A stretch of DNA of 64,000 nt from Agromyces lapidis (GTDB lineage: Bacteria > Actinomycetota > Actinomycetes > Actinomycetales > Microbacteriaceae). The stretch is from positions 124,001 to 188,000 of the forward strand of contig NZ_WBIQ01000007.1 of assembly GCF_009749405.1 (NCBI RefSeq). The letters are read 5' to 3'. Below, one piece after another: positions 47,584-55,004 of the stretch (its first letter is position 1; each line of letters starts with the position of its first letter). The notes beneath the pieces are model-generated. The model worked only from the letters and a program-made list of their open reading frames with translations, was not told the DNA's origin and did no database searches. A program made the translations under genes and the position numbers.

Positions 47584-47875
47584 CCACGCGCTCGGCGTCG
47601 GGGCGGGTGGTCGGCAAGTCGATCATCCTCGGGCCGGCCGGCACCGTGCAGGCCTTCGCACGTCGCCGACGCACGAGCAACACGCCAAACGCGGCCGCGG
47701 CGGCCGCAACCACGACCAGCAGCCCGGGCACCCAGTAGGCGCCGAGCAGCGAGGCGGCGCCGATGCTGCCGACCAGCGCGATCAACGGCCCGGCGCAGCA
47801 CGCCGCGCAGGCCAGGACTCCGATTCCGATAGCACCGAGCGCAGCCCCGCCCCGCCGCCGTGGGCGCGGGCTCAC
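47555..47875 (-). CDS. MerT/MerF-like small membrane protein
   Basis: 106 residues from GTG 47875, whose GTGA overlaps the stop of the 115-residue gene. Two or three helices: LGAIGIGVLACAACCAGPLIALVG with C23, C26 and C27, then the GAYWVPGLLVVVAAAAAAFGVLLV helix. The vicinal cysteines followed by a Gly-Pro and a second helix recall MerT and MerF mercury importers. A cytoplasmic tail with one more Cys (RRAKACTVP) follows. Mercury transport is inferred from this motif and the locus; it is not proven. Confidence 0.7.
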   Translation of the reverse strand: MSPRPRRRGGAALGAIGIGVLACAACCAGPLIALVGSIGAASLLGAYWVPGLLVVVAAAAAAFGVLLVRRRRAKACTVPAGPRMIDLPTTRPDAERVVSGPGPSRP

Positions 47876-48219
47876 GCCGCGTCCCCTTGCTTTGTCAGGC
47901 CCGCGTCGCGCCGGGCGGACTCCACAAGCGCGGCGAGCACGTCGGCCCTCGACGCGGGCACCTCGATCATCATCGTGAGCGTGTCACCTTCCGGGACGAA
48001 ACCGAACTCGAAGAACGAGCAGCAGGACGTCTCGCGCCCGGCGAGCTCGCGCGCGGCCGGCTCGCTGTCGGCGTCGAGAACAAGCTCGGCACGCGTCGGC
48101 GTCGGGATGCTCGCCGCGCGCAGCGACGTGCGGAACAGTCCGCTGAACTCCCGTTCCCGGAGTGGGCGGTCGATGGTGGGCAGGGTGCAGGCGTCGGGCG
48201 CCCAGGTCGTGTCGGTCAT
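47872..48219 (-). CDS. Small cysteine protein under a MerR-type promoter
   Basis: 115 residues from the ATG at 48217-48219. Residues 8-22 read PDACTLPTIDRPLRE, and ELAGRETSCCSFFEFGF carries a vicinal pair C66-C67 near the middle, with C11 upstream. Similar small proteins accompany metal-responsive merR genes in other actinobacteria but have no named function that I know. No signal peptide or helix is seen, so it is cytoplasmic. It heads a two-gene unit with the MerT-like gene. The longer frame to 48417 crosses the promoter and is not used. Confidence 0.8.
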   Translation of the reverse strand: MTDTTWAPDACTLPTIDRPLREREFSGLFRTSLRAASIPTPTRAELVLDADSEPAARELAGRETSCCSFFEFGFVPEGDTLTMMIEVPASRADVLAALVESARRDAGLTKQGDAA

Positions 48220-48226
48220 GCGGTCG

Positions 48227-48257
48227 ACGGTAGGGCTTGAAGTCGCTCGAAGGTCAA
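48227..48257 (-). promoter_or_regulatory. MerR-type promoter of the Cys-protein/MerT-like unit
   Basis: On the minus strand: -35 TTGACC (48257-48252) and -10 TACCGT (48232-48227), spacer 19 bp, with CTT..AAG arms (48236-48252) between them. The -10 is 7 bases from the ATG at 48219. Confidence 0.8.
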
Positions 48258-48266
48258 GCGGGTCCG

Positions 48267-48272
48267 TAGCAT
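48267..48272 (+). promoter_or_regulatory. Leaderless -10 of the ACR3-type gene
   Basis: TAGCAT exactly 6 bases before ATG 48279. It is divergent from and adjacent to the MerR-type promoter on the other strand, so one bound regulator could affect both. Confidence 0.6.
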
Positions 48273-48278
48273 GAACGG

Positions 48279-49283
48279 ATGCGTCGAGTGATCTCGTGGT
48301 GGGACCGCCACCAGGTGGCGCTCTACCTCGCGGCGATCGCGGTCGGCGCGATCGTGGGGCTGGCCGCACCGGATGTCGCCCCGGCACTCGAGGCCGCGAC
48401 GAACCCGGTGCTCGCATTGTTGCTGTTCGCGACGTTCCTCGGCGTCCCGATCATCGAACTCGGGAGGGCGTTCCGCGACTGGCGCTTCCTGGCGACGGTG
48501 GTGGTCGTGAACTTCGCCGTCGTGCCGATCGTGGTGTTCGCCGTGTCCCGCTTCGTGGTCGACGACGGCGGCCTGTTCATCGGGCTGCTGCTGGTGCTGC
48601 TCACCCCGTGCGTGGACTACGTGGTCGTCTTCACCGGCCTCGCCGGCGGCGCCCGCGCGCGCCTGCTCGCCGCGACCCCGCTGCTGATGCTCCTGCAGAT
48701 CCTGCTGTTGCCGGTCTACCTGCTGCTATTCGCGGGGCCGGGGATCACCGAGCAGATCGAGGTCGGGCCGTTCGTCGAAGCGTTCCTGATCCTCATCGTC
48801 ATCCCGCTGATCGGCGCGGCGATCGTGCAGGCCGTCGCGCGGCGCCATCGCGTCGGTCAGAGGGTCGAGGCGGTGATGGCCGCGGCGATGGTGCCGCTGA
48901 TGATGCTCACCCTCGCCGTGATCATCGGCTCGCAGATCGCGGCCGTGGGCGCCGAGGCGCTCACCCTGCTCCGGCTGGTGCCGCTCTATGTGGTTTTCCT
49001 CGTCGTCATGCTGTTCGTCGGCCTCGGCGCCGGCCGGCTCGCCCGGCTCGACATCCCGGGCACCCGCGCCGTGGCCTTCAGCGGCGTCACCCGCAACTCC
49101 CTCGTAGTCCTTCCGCTCGCCCTCGCCCTGCCTGCCGAGCTCGGACTCGCGCCGCTAGCGGTCGTCACCCAGACCCTCGTCGAACTCGTCGGCATGGTCG
49201 TCCTCGTCCACGTCGTCCCTGCGCTTACACCCGCTCACCTCGCAGTGGAAGACCGGGCGTCGACGGATCGCTCAGCGGGCTGA
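48279..49283 (+). CDS. ACR3/BASS-type efflux permease (probable arsenite or metalloid exporter)
   Basis: 334 residues with nine or ten helices. It starts MRRVISWWDRHQVALYLAAIAVGAIVG, carries TNPVLALLLFATFLGVPI and the Cys-containing helix VLLTPCVDYVVVFTGLAGG near residue 110, and ends with SGVTRNSLVVLPLALALP and a final helix. The Cys and the RNSL motif fit ACR3-related members of the bile acid:sodium symporter superfamily annotated as arsenic resistance proteins. The location beside mer-type regulators supports a metal or metalloid role. No arsR or arsC is present. Confidence 0.82.
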   Translation: MRRVISWWDRHQVALYLAAIAVGAIVGLAAPDVAPALEAATNPVLALLLFATFLGVPIIELGRAFRDWRFLATVVVVNFAVVPIVVFAVSRFVVDDGGLFIGLLLVLLTPCVDYVVVFTGLAGGARARLLAATPLLMLLQILLLPVYLLLFAGPGITEQIEVGPFVEAFLILIVIPLIGAAIVQAVARRHRVGQRVEAVMAAAMVPLMMLTLAVIIGSQIAAVGAEALTLLRLVPLYVVFLVVMLFVGLGAGRLARLDIPGTRAVAFSGVTRNSLVVLPLALALPAELGLAPLAVVTQTLVELVGMVVLVHVVPALTPAHLAVEDRASTDRSAG

Positions 49284-49516
49284 CAGAGCTCGCGAACGCT
49301 CGTCGCTCCCAGCCGAGCCCGGGTCGCCGCGAATGCCCCGTCGACGTCGAGTCCAGCCCCCGAAGCTCACAGCGGGATTCAGCTCGTGGGTCCGCGGGGT
49401 GCTGAACGGATTTGATCCGCGCACGTTTATCCAGCACTTTTGACTCGAGATGTCTCGATAACGGTCGAGATCAACGGGTAACATCGAAGCTCGACAACGA
49501 TCGCAGCGGCAAGGAA

Positions 49517-49528
49517 CTCCTGATCACG
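49517..49528. repeat. Direct repeat flanking the island (right copy)
   Basis: AACTCCTGATCA, identical to 45242-45253 beside the intact tRNA. The two copies flank the metal cargo and may be remains of attachment or integrase-arm sites. Chance occurrence of a 12-mer twice here is unlikely. Confidence 0.5.
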
Positions 49529-49574
49529 GCGAGATTGTCCGAGGCATCCCGGCTCAGGCCGAGACAGTCAGCCC

Positions 49575-49621
49575 GGGCGCGGTAGATCCATCGGTCACGG
49601 GTTCGATCCCCGTCCGCCCCA
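49575..49621 (+). pseudogene. Deleted copy of the CAT tRNA
   Basis: GGGCGCGGTAG is joined directly to ATCCATCGGTC, followed by a T arm (ACGGG-TTCGATC-CCCGT) and CCGCCCCA. Compared with the tRNA at 45166, the D arm, anticodon loop and half of the anticodon stem (28 bases, equivalent to 45176-45203) are missing. The 3' end is intact apart from the T-stem sequence. It cannot function as a tRNA. Confidence 0.85.
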
Positions 49622-50114
49622 CAAATTGGGCGTCTGATCAGTGATTTCGTACGGACACCTCGCTGTTCTTACGGCCACGTGCAGGAGCTTCCTGCACAGT
49701 GTTCGCGTGAGCTGGCCTGACGGCGGTTGAGTTGATATCCGTCTTGGCTGAGCTCGAGGTGACTCGGGAGAACAGGGGCTATTCGAGCTCGATCGACTGG
49801 GTCCCGGTACGAACCGATATCCGCTTGGTTCGCGGGATGCGCGGACCGAGCAGGTCCTCGGGATCGTGCTCGGCGACGAGCGATCTGCCGCGAGGTCGCA
49901 CGGATTTGGGCGCTGATGCGGCAGACGCCCGAGGCACACCACCTGTCGGTCCACCGCCGCGTGACCGGGAGGACGGGACCGACACGTTCACCACGGCCGG
50001 CGACGAGCATGAGGATCGGCGTCGACACTGACAGACAACGGCATGGTCGACGCCCGGGTACGCGGGCACGGCCACGGGCACCGGAACCCGCACGCGTTCG
50101 AGACCGGATCGGGA
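49622..50114. other. Non-coding stretch right of the tRNA remnant
   Basis: I see no supported gene. The stretch includes the palindromic hairpin GTGCAGGA-GCT-TCCTGCAC (49679-49697). Short frames such as one reading RTEQVLGIVLGDERSAAR near 49840 look like debris but match nothing I recognise. Confidence 0.5.
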
Positions 50115-50131
50115 ATACCCCCAGGGGGTAT
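50115..50131 (+). promoter_or_regulatory. CsoR/CstR/RcnR-type operator
   Basis: ATACCCCC-A-GGGGGTAT, a perfect 17-base palindrome with the A/T-flanked C and G runs bound by CsoR-family repressors (copper, nickel/cobalt or persulfide sensors). It lies 43 bases upstream of the MFS start. No csoR-like gene is present in the window. Confidence 0.8.
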
Positions 50132-50174
50132 CCGGTTGTGTTGTGCATTGCACACCACTCGAGGAGTCGTCACC

Positions 50175-51626
50175 ATGCGCCTGTTCCAGATCCGTGATTA
50201 CCGCCACTTGTTCGGCGCGCAGGTCATCGCGCTGTTCGGCACGGGCCTGGCCACCGTGGCGCTCGGCCTGCTCGCCTACGATCTCGCGGGCCCGAGCGCC
50301 GGCGCGGTGCTCGCCACCGCGCTGACCATCAAGATGGTGCTGTACGTGATTATCGCGCCCTTGGCGGCCGCGTACGCGGACCGCCTGCCGCGGCGGCTGT
50401 TCCTGATCCTGCTCGACGTGGTTCGGGCCGCGGTGGTCCTCGCGCTGCCGTTCGTGACGGAGGTGTGGCACGTCTATGTGCTGATCGGAGTGCTGCAGTC
50501 CGCTTCGGCCGCGTTCACGCCCACGTTCCAGGCGGTCATCCCGGACCTGGTGACCGATAAGGCCGCGTACACGCGGGCGCTGTCCGCGTCGCAGGTGGCC
50601 TACACGATGGAGAGCCTGCTCAGTCCGGTGCTCGCGGCCGTCGCCCTCGCCTTCATGAGCTTCAACGTGCTGTTCGTCGGCACCTCCGTCGGCTTCGTCG
50701 TCTCGGCGATCCTCGTGCTCTCGGCACGGGTGCCGAATGCCCGCCCGACCGGTCAGGCCCGGGCCTGGGACCGGGTAACCTCGGGCATCCGCACCTTCGC
50801 CGCCACTCCCCGGCTGCGCGGGGTCCTGGCGCTGAATCTCGTCGTCGCGTCGGCCGGGTCGATTGTCATTGTCAGCACGGTCAACGTCGTGCGCGACGAG
50901 CTCGGCGGCGGCCAGTCCGACGTCGCATGGATGCTCGCTGCCTCCGGGGGCGGCACGCTCGTCGTCGCGCTGCTGCTTCCCCGCCTCCTCGACCGGATCG
51001 CGGAACGCACCGTCATGATCGCAGGCGCTGGCGTGCTTGTAGCGGGCGTGATCGCGGCCGTCGTCATGAGCGCCACCGGCATGGTCTCGTGGTGGTTGAT
51101 GGCGTCGATCTGGACGGCGATCGGCGCAGGCACGGCCATGGTAGTGACCCCGACCGGGCGTGTGATCCGCTCGGCCACGACCCCGGTGGGACTGCCCGCG
51201 GCGTTCGCCGCCCAGTTCTCGCTGTCGCACCTCGCGTGGCTCGTCACTTACCCCCTCGCCGGGTGGGTGGGCACGGCCGCCGGCGTCACCACGGCGTGGT
51301 CGATCCTCGGGGTCCTCGCCCTGGCCGGCGCGCTCGGGGCACCGGCGCTCTGGCCGCGGCGCATCACCGCCCGCCAGGGCGGCGGAGCCTCCGTGCCGGC
51401 GCGATCGGAGGCGGCCCGCGGCGGCGCTCGCCGTGCACTCGACGTGGCGCGGCCGGTCCTTGTGGAATACGGCCCTCGCGACGCCGCTCAGTCCGGCCGC
51501 CGCCGCAGCCCGCGTCGGGCGAGCGAGAGCACGACCGCGACGAGATCCACCCTCAGCCCACCGGTGCGTGAGCGCGCAAGCAGCACGGAGCACTCGGCAT
51601 TGTCACTTCGTCCCACGCCGCCGTGA
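50175..51626 (+). CDS. MFS transporter
   Basis: 483 residues from ATG 50175 (GAGGAG ribosome site 9 bases upstream). Twelve predicted helices beginning FQIRDYRHLFGAQVIALFGTGL, with the MFS loop 2-3 motif as APLAAAYADRLPRRLFLIL near residue 63. The closest pattern is the drug/metal exporter group with the N-terminal RDYRxLF motif. A basic, Ser/Arg-rich tail of about 80 residues follows the last helix and may be extended by frame drift. The upstream CsoR-type palindrome suggests induction by copper, another metal, or sulfide stress. Confidence 0.85.
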   Translation: MRLFQIRDYRHLFGAQVIALFGTGLATVALGLLAYDLAGPSAGAVLATALTIKMVLYVIIAPLAAAYADRLPRRLFLILLDVVRAAVVLALPFVTEVWHVYVLIGVLQSASAAFTPTFQAVIPDLVTDKAAYTRALSASQVAYTMESLLSPVLAAVALAFMSFNVLFVGTSVGFVVSAILVLSARVPNARPTGQARAWDRVTSGIRTFAATPRLRGVLALNLVVASAGSIVIVSTVNVVRDELGGGQSDVAWMLAASGGGTLVVALLLPRLLDRIAERTVMIAGAGVLVAGVIAAVVMSATGMVSWWLMASIWTAIGAGTAMVVTPTGRVIRSATTPVGLPAAFAAQFSLSHLAWLVTYPLAGWVGTAAGVTTAWSILGVLALAGALGAPALWPRRITARQGGGASVPARSEAARGGARRALDVARPVLVEYGPRDAAQSGRRRSPRRASESTTATRSTLSPPVRERASSTEHSALSLRPTPP

Positions 51627-51662
51627 GAGCACCGTATCTCTCGCGCCGGCGGTGGATACGGA

Positions 51663-51690
51663 AGAGGGCGGGGGAGTTCCCCCGCCCTCT
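51663..51690. terminator. Bidirectional terminator
   Basis: AGAGGGCGGGGG (51663-51674), AGTT loop, CCCCCGCCCTCT (51679-51690): a perfect 12-bp stem between the convergent MFS and LVIVD-protein genes. Confidence 0.85.
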
Positions 51691-51712
51691 CCTGCTCAGT
51701 CGGACTTGTCGA

Positions 51713-53656
51713 TCACGGGTCCACGAAGATCCAGAGGCCGCTGTCGCGGTCGCTGGCGAGGACGTAGGTCATGCCGTCCTCACCGACGAACGTCTCGACG
51801 CCCCAGAAGTCGTTGCCTGCCTCATCGAGGTAGCCGCCGACCTCGACGAGTTCGCACCCGCTGGTGTCGGTCACGGTCTCCGGGTCGTACGGTTCGCCGT
51901 CGCACATGATCTGAATCGCGCGCAGGCCACCTGAGTAGTAGGCGAGATAGGCGAGCGACGGATCCTGCGGGTCGACGGCTACCTCGTGCACCGAGAGGTC
52001 GCCGTAGCCGAACGCGTAGTCCGGGTCGTGCGCCTCGTCGATCGCGTAGGTGTCGAGTTCGGCCATGGTCGCGGTGTCGTAGAGGTGCACGTAGCCCCAT
52101 CCGTCGAAGATCGAACCGACCTCGATGCGCTCGCCGATCGTGCCGATCGCGAGGTCCTCGGGGTAGCTCCACGGACCCTCGACCGGGTCGAGGCCGAACA
52201 GCTTGTGGAACGCCTCGTGGGTGGTGCAGATCGCGACGATCTCATCCACGAATGCACCGGAACCGCAGAACGCCTCGTCGGGATCCACGTGCCGTTGGAC
52301 GAAGAGCACCGAGTCCCATCCGGCGAGTGCGGCCTCGTGGGCCTTCTCACCGGGGAAGCAGGCTTCTTCGGTCGCACTCGGGTCGCCCGTGGGTCCGCGC
52401 TGGAGCACGATGATGGTCTCGTCGCCTTCCTCCAGTGATTCGAGGTACCCAGGGATGTCCTCAGGACTCGGGAGCGGCTCGGAGTCGGGGCAGCCATAAC
52501 CGCCGTACACGACCGGGCCGCTGAGGGTCAGGTCCTCGAGGGCGGCAGGGGGCTGGCCGCCGGGCACGATCACCGACTCGTACTCGCCCGCGTACTCGCC
52601 GGTGGTGATGTTGAGCGCATCGGTGCGGTACGGCGCGAAGTCCTCGTCGGTCCCGATGAAGAGGTTGCCGTCGATCGTGAACTCCGCCTGGTGCGCGTTG
52701 CCCTCGGGGGTGAGCGAGACACCCAGCGACTCGAGCAGCTCGGGGTCGACCTCGGGGAAGTCGGTGTCGGCGATGAATTCCGCGTTGGCCGGATCGGTCA
52801 CGTCGAGCAGCACGAACCCGCCATCCCAGTACGACAGCAGCATGATCCACTGGTCACCGAACTGCTTCACGACCATGTCGTGGAGGAACGAGTCGGTGAG
52901 TCCGAGTTCGGGCTGGTCGACGTCGAAGTCGTTCAGGTCGTACTCGGCGATCAGCTTCGGCCGCTTCGGGTTGGTGATGTCGAGGATGTCGACGTCCTGT
53001 CCCTCGACGTTGTCGGTGAGGACCACGTAGGCGTGGTCACCCGTGTCCCACGCGAACGCGCTGTGGATCTGGTTGACGTCGGAGCTGCCCGGCTCCTTGT
53101 CGCCGACGTTCGCGGCGAGCCTCTTCGGGTCGGACGGGTCGGTGACATCCCACAGGCTGACGCCACCCTTGGCGTTCTTGCCGCACGGCTCGTTGTTCAT
53201 AACGAGCACATCGCCGGTGAAGCGATCGGTGGTCAGCTCGATCACCTGCATGCCCTCACCCGGACGCGTGTCCTGATGCGAGGGGATGAACCCAATCAAC
53301 TCCGGCTCGATCAACGGATCTTGATCGACGCCGGAGATATCGACGATGTAGGCGCCGGCATCCGGGCTCTTCTGGCCGCCGGTCTCAGGGCCGGCGCAAT
53401 CGGGCTCTCCCCAGTTCGCCAGGTAGGCGGTGTTGCCGTCGGGGGAGACGGTGACATCGGCGATCAGGTCGTCGGTCTCGGTGAGCTCGAGGACCGCCTT
53501 CAGGTCGATCTTGCCCCATTCACCGTCGCCGGTCAGGTGACCTTCGAGGGTGCCGTGCTGATCGTCTGGATGGGCCGCGGCCGGTGCGCTGAGCCCGAGC
53601 GTTGTGAGCCCCAGGGCGCAGACGGCGGCCGTGATGAGTGACGCGCGTCGTTGCAT
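51713..53656 (-). CDS. Secreted LVIVD-repeat beta-propeller protein with PA-like insert
   Basis: 647 residues from the ATG at 53654-53656, chosen because GGAG lies 8 bases upstream; an in-frame ATG at 53680 lacks one. Signal peptide RASLITAAVCALGLTTLGLSAPAAA, then LVIVD-type repeats (AYIVDISGVDQDP, VSLWDVTDPSDPKRL, VDILDITNPKRPKLI, FVLLDVTDPANAEFI). The middle region (about 385-480) resembles a protease-associated domain (LTLSGPVVYGGYGC, TIIVLQRG, AALAGWDSVLFVQRH), and propeller strands resume to the end. Surface or secreted location is likely; ligand unknown. Confidence 0.88.
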   Translation of the reverse strand: MQRRASLITAAVCALGLTTLGLSAPAAAHPDDQHGTLEGHLTGDGEWGKIDLKAVLELTETDDLIADVTVSPDGNTAYLANWGEPDCAGPETGGQKSPDAGAYIVDISGVDQDPLIEPELIGFIPSHQDTRPGEGMQVIELTTDRFTGDVLVMNNEPCGKNAKGGVSLWDVTDPSDPKRLAANVGDKEPGSSDVNQIHSAFAWDTGDHAYVVLTDNVEGQDVDILDITNPKRPKLIAEYDLNDFDVDQPELGLTDSFLHDMVVKQFGDQWIMLLSYWDGGFVLLDVTDPANAEFIADTDFPEVDPELLESLGVSLTPEGNAHQAEFTIDGNLFIGTDEDFAPYRTDALNITTGEYAGEYESVIVPGGQPPAALEDLTLSGPVVYGGYGCPDSEPLPSPEDIPGYLESLEEGDETIIVLQRGPTGDPSATEEACFPGEKAHEAALAGWDSVLFVQRHVDPDEAFCGSGAFVDEIVAICTTHEAFHKLFGLDPVEGPWSYPEDLAIGTIGERIEVGSIFDGWGYVHLYDTATMAELDTYAIDEAHDPDYAFGYGDLSVHEVAVDPQDPSLAYLAYYSGGLRAIQIMCDGEPYDPETVTDTSGCELVEVGGYLDEAGNDFWGVETFVGEDGMTYVLASDRDSGLWIFVDP

Positions 53657-53857
53657 CGTCGTTCTCCGGTTCCGTGTCATGGTGTGACGCCTGACGGTCG
53701 TCAGACGGGCACAGGATAGACCTGAGGATTGGTCGCGTCCACGGGGTAGACAGGGCCTCAAGCGCGATGCATAAGTAGTGGCGAACATCACTCCTAGCGG
53801 GTGTCGCACCGGCCTATCATTGGCCCCGCAGGCGTCAGAAGCGCGTTAGCGTGAGTC

Positions 53858-53917
53858 GCGAAGACCTCCGGTGGCCGATGCGAGTGTGGTGACCCACATC
53901 GTCCCGGAGGTTTTCGC
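53858..53917. terminator. Long complex hairpin between LVIVD and M23 genes
   Basis: GCGAAGACCTCCGG (53858-53871) pairs with CCGGAGGTTTTCGC (53904-53917), 14 bp with one G-T pair, around an inner TGTGG-TGAC-CCACA stem (53885-53898). It follows the M23 gene on the minus strand, so it probably terminates that transcript. The remaining bases between the two genes show no gene. Confidence 0.7.
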
Positions 53918-53953
53918 TACATGACACGTTTACAACGTGCCGGGAAACTACAC

Positions 53954-54811
53954 CTAGCCGACTCGGGCCGCCAGCCAGGCGTACCCGTCGAACCGGACTC
54001 CGTCGGTGCCGTACATCTCGAGATGCAGGTGGGCGCCGGTGGATTGTCCGGTGGAACCGATCGATCCGATCTGCTCGCCCGCCGAGACGGTATCTCCCAC
54101 CTCGACCAGCCGGGATCCGTAGCTCATGTGCGCGTACAGGCTCGTGACGGTTGAGCCGTCGACCTGGTGTTCGATCTCGATCATCACGCCGTAGCCGCCG
54201 CCGGCATCCGTGGAACTGATGACGGTGCCGGCCGCGACGGCCATCACCGGCGTGCCGTCACCCGAGTTGAAGTCGACGCCGTCGTGGTCCGTCGAGCATC
54301 CGGCGCATGGTGCCGTCCGAGGGCCGAACGAGCTGCTGATGCGGTCGGGATACAGCACCGGCCACGCCACGACTGGACCGTTGAACACGGGCTCCGCCTC
54401 GAGCTCGGCTACGGCGATGGGAGCCGGGGGCGGGGGCGGAGGCGGAGCGGATTCAACGACGTACGTACCCGGGGTGATCGTCGACACCGCCGCGTCTGCG
54501 GCCACTTCGAGCGACTGAGGGTCGCCCACGATCGCTGCCGTCTGGGATGTTGCACTGGTGTCGGTGTGGCTGGTGGTGATCGCAATGGCGGGCACGCTGG
54601 TGGCGACCGCCATACCCCCGGCGAACAGCATCGCGGAGAGCGAAAGGACGGATCGTTTCGGCCGCCGACGCCGCGGTCTCGCTGGCGGCTCCGCCATCGA
54701 GGGTCGCTGGGAGCGTGTTTCGCTCGACGGGGCGGGGCGGCCTCGAGGGCGGAGTCGGAAAAGCGTGCTGGGGGGCCCGGCCGCACGGCGGCCGCGCTGA
54801 GAGGTGCTCAT
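53954..54811 (-). CDS. Secreted M23 (LytM-type) peptidase, copy 1
   Basis: 285 residues. A long basic N-terminal segment precedes one signal-anchor helix (VLSLSAMLFAGGMAVATSVPAIA, about 54-76), then a proline-rich linker (ESAPPPPPPPAPIA) and the LytM domain: SSSFGPRTAPCAGCSTDHDGVDFNSGDGTP with metal His/Asp near 180 and TGQSTGAHLHLEMYG with the HxH pair near 260. These enzymes cut peptidoglycan cross-bridges. A TAGCCC hexamer 6 bases upstream and a TAGGGT near 54855 are possible -10 elements. It is paralogous to the M23 gene at 62396. Confidence 0.9.
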   Translation of the reverse strand: MSTSQRGRRAAGPPSTLFRLRPRGRPAPSSETRSQRPSMAEPPARPRRRRPKRSVLSLSAMLFAGGMAVATSVPAIAITTSHTDTSATSQTAAIVGDPQSLEVAADAAVSTITPGTYVVESAPPPPPPPAPIAVAELEAEPVFNGPVVAWPVLYPDRISSSFGPRTAPCAGCSTDHDGVDFNSGDGTPVMAVAAGTVISSTDAGGGYGVMIEIEHQVDGSTVTSLYAHMSYGSRLVEVGDTVSAGEQIGSIGSTGQSTGAHLHLEMYGTDGVRFDGYAWLAARVG

Positions 54812-55004
54812 TCTGTGGGGCTAACTGGGTTGGGGGCTGGGGGATCTCGGCAACCCTAGGCAGCCTCTCTGGGAGTTTCGTGTTATCGATTTGTTACCTG
54901 GGAACGAGATGGTCTGCTCGCCACGAATCGGGGTCGGGGCTGGCTGCGCGCCTCGCGGCGGGACTCGTAATCGTCCCGCGCAGAAGCCGGGGCCGCTGAC
55001 GGAC

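Noticed and set aside
48017-48417. Upstream extension of the 115-residue Cys protein
   Set aside because: The extension crosses a MerR-type promoter and the start of the divergent ACR3 gene; the ATG at 48219 fits the promoter.
49595-49954. 119-codon minus-strand frame over the tRNA remnant
   Set aside because: Ends within the tRNA-derived sequence (LWGGRGSNP is tRNA antisense); no family resemblance.
45240-50174. Integrase or transposase in the island
   Set aside because: I looked for integrase- or transposase-like sequence on both strands and found none; only the tRNA copy and direct repeat remain.
54811-55004. c-di-AMP riboswitch upstream of the M23 gene
   Set aside because: Such riboswitches often precede cell-wall hydrolase genes, but the leader here is too short and lacks a recognisable ydaO-type core.
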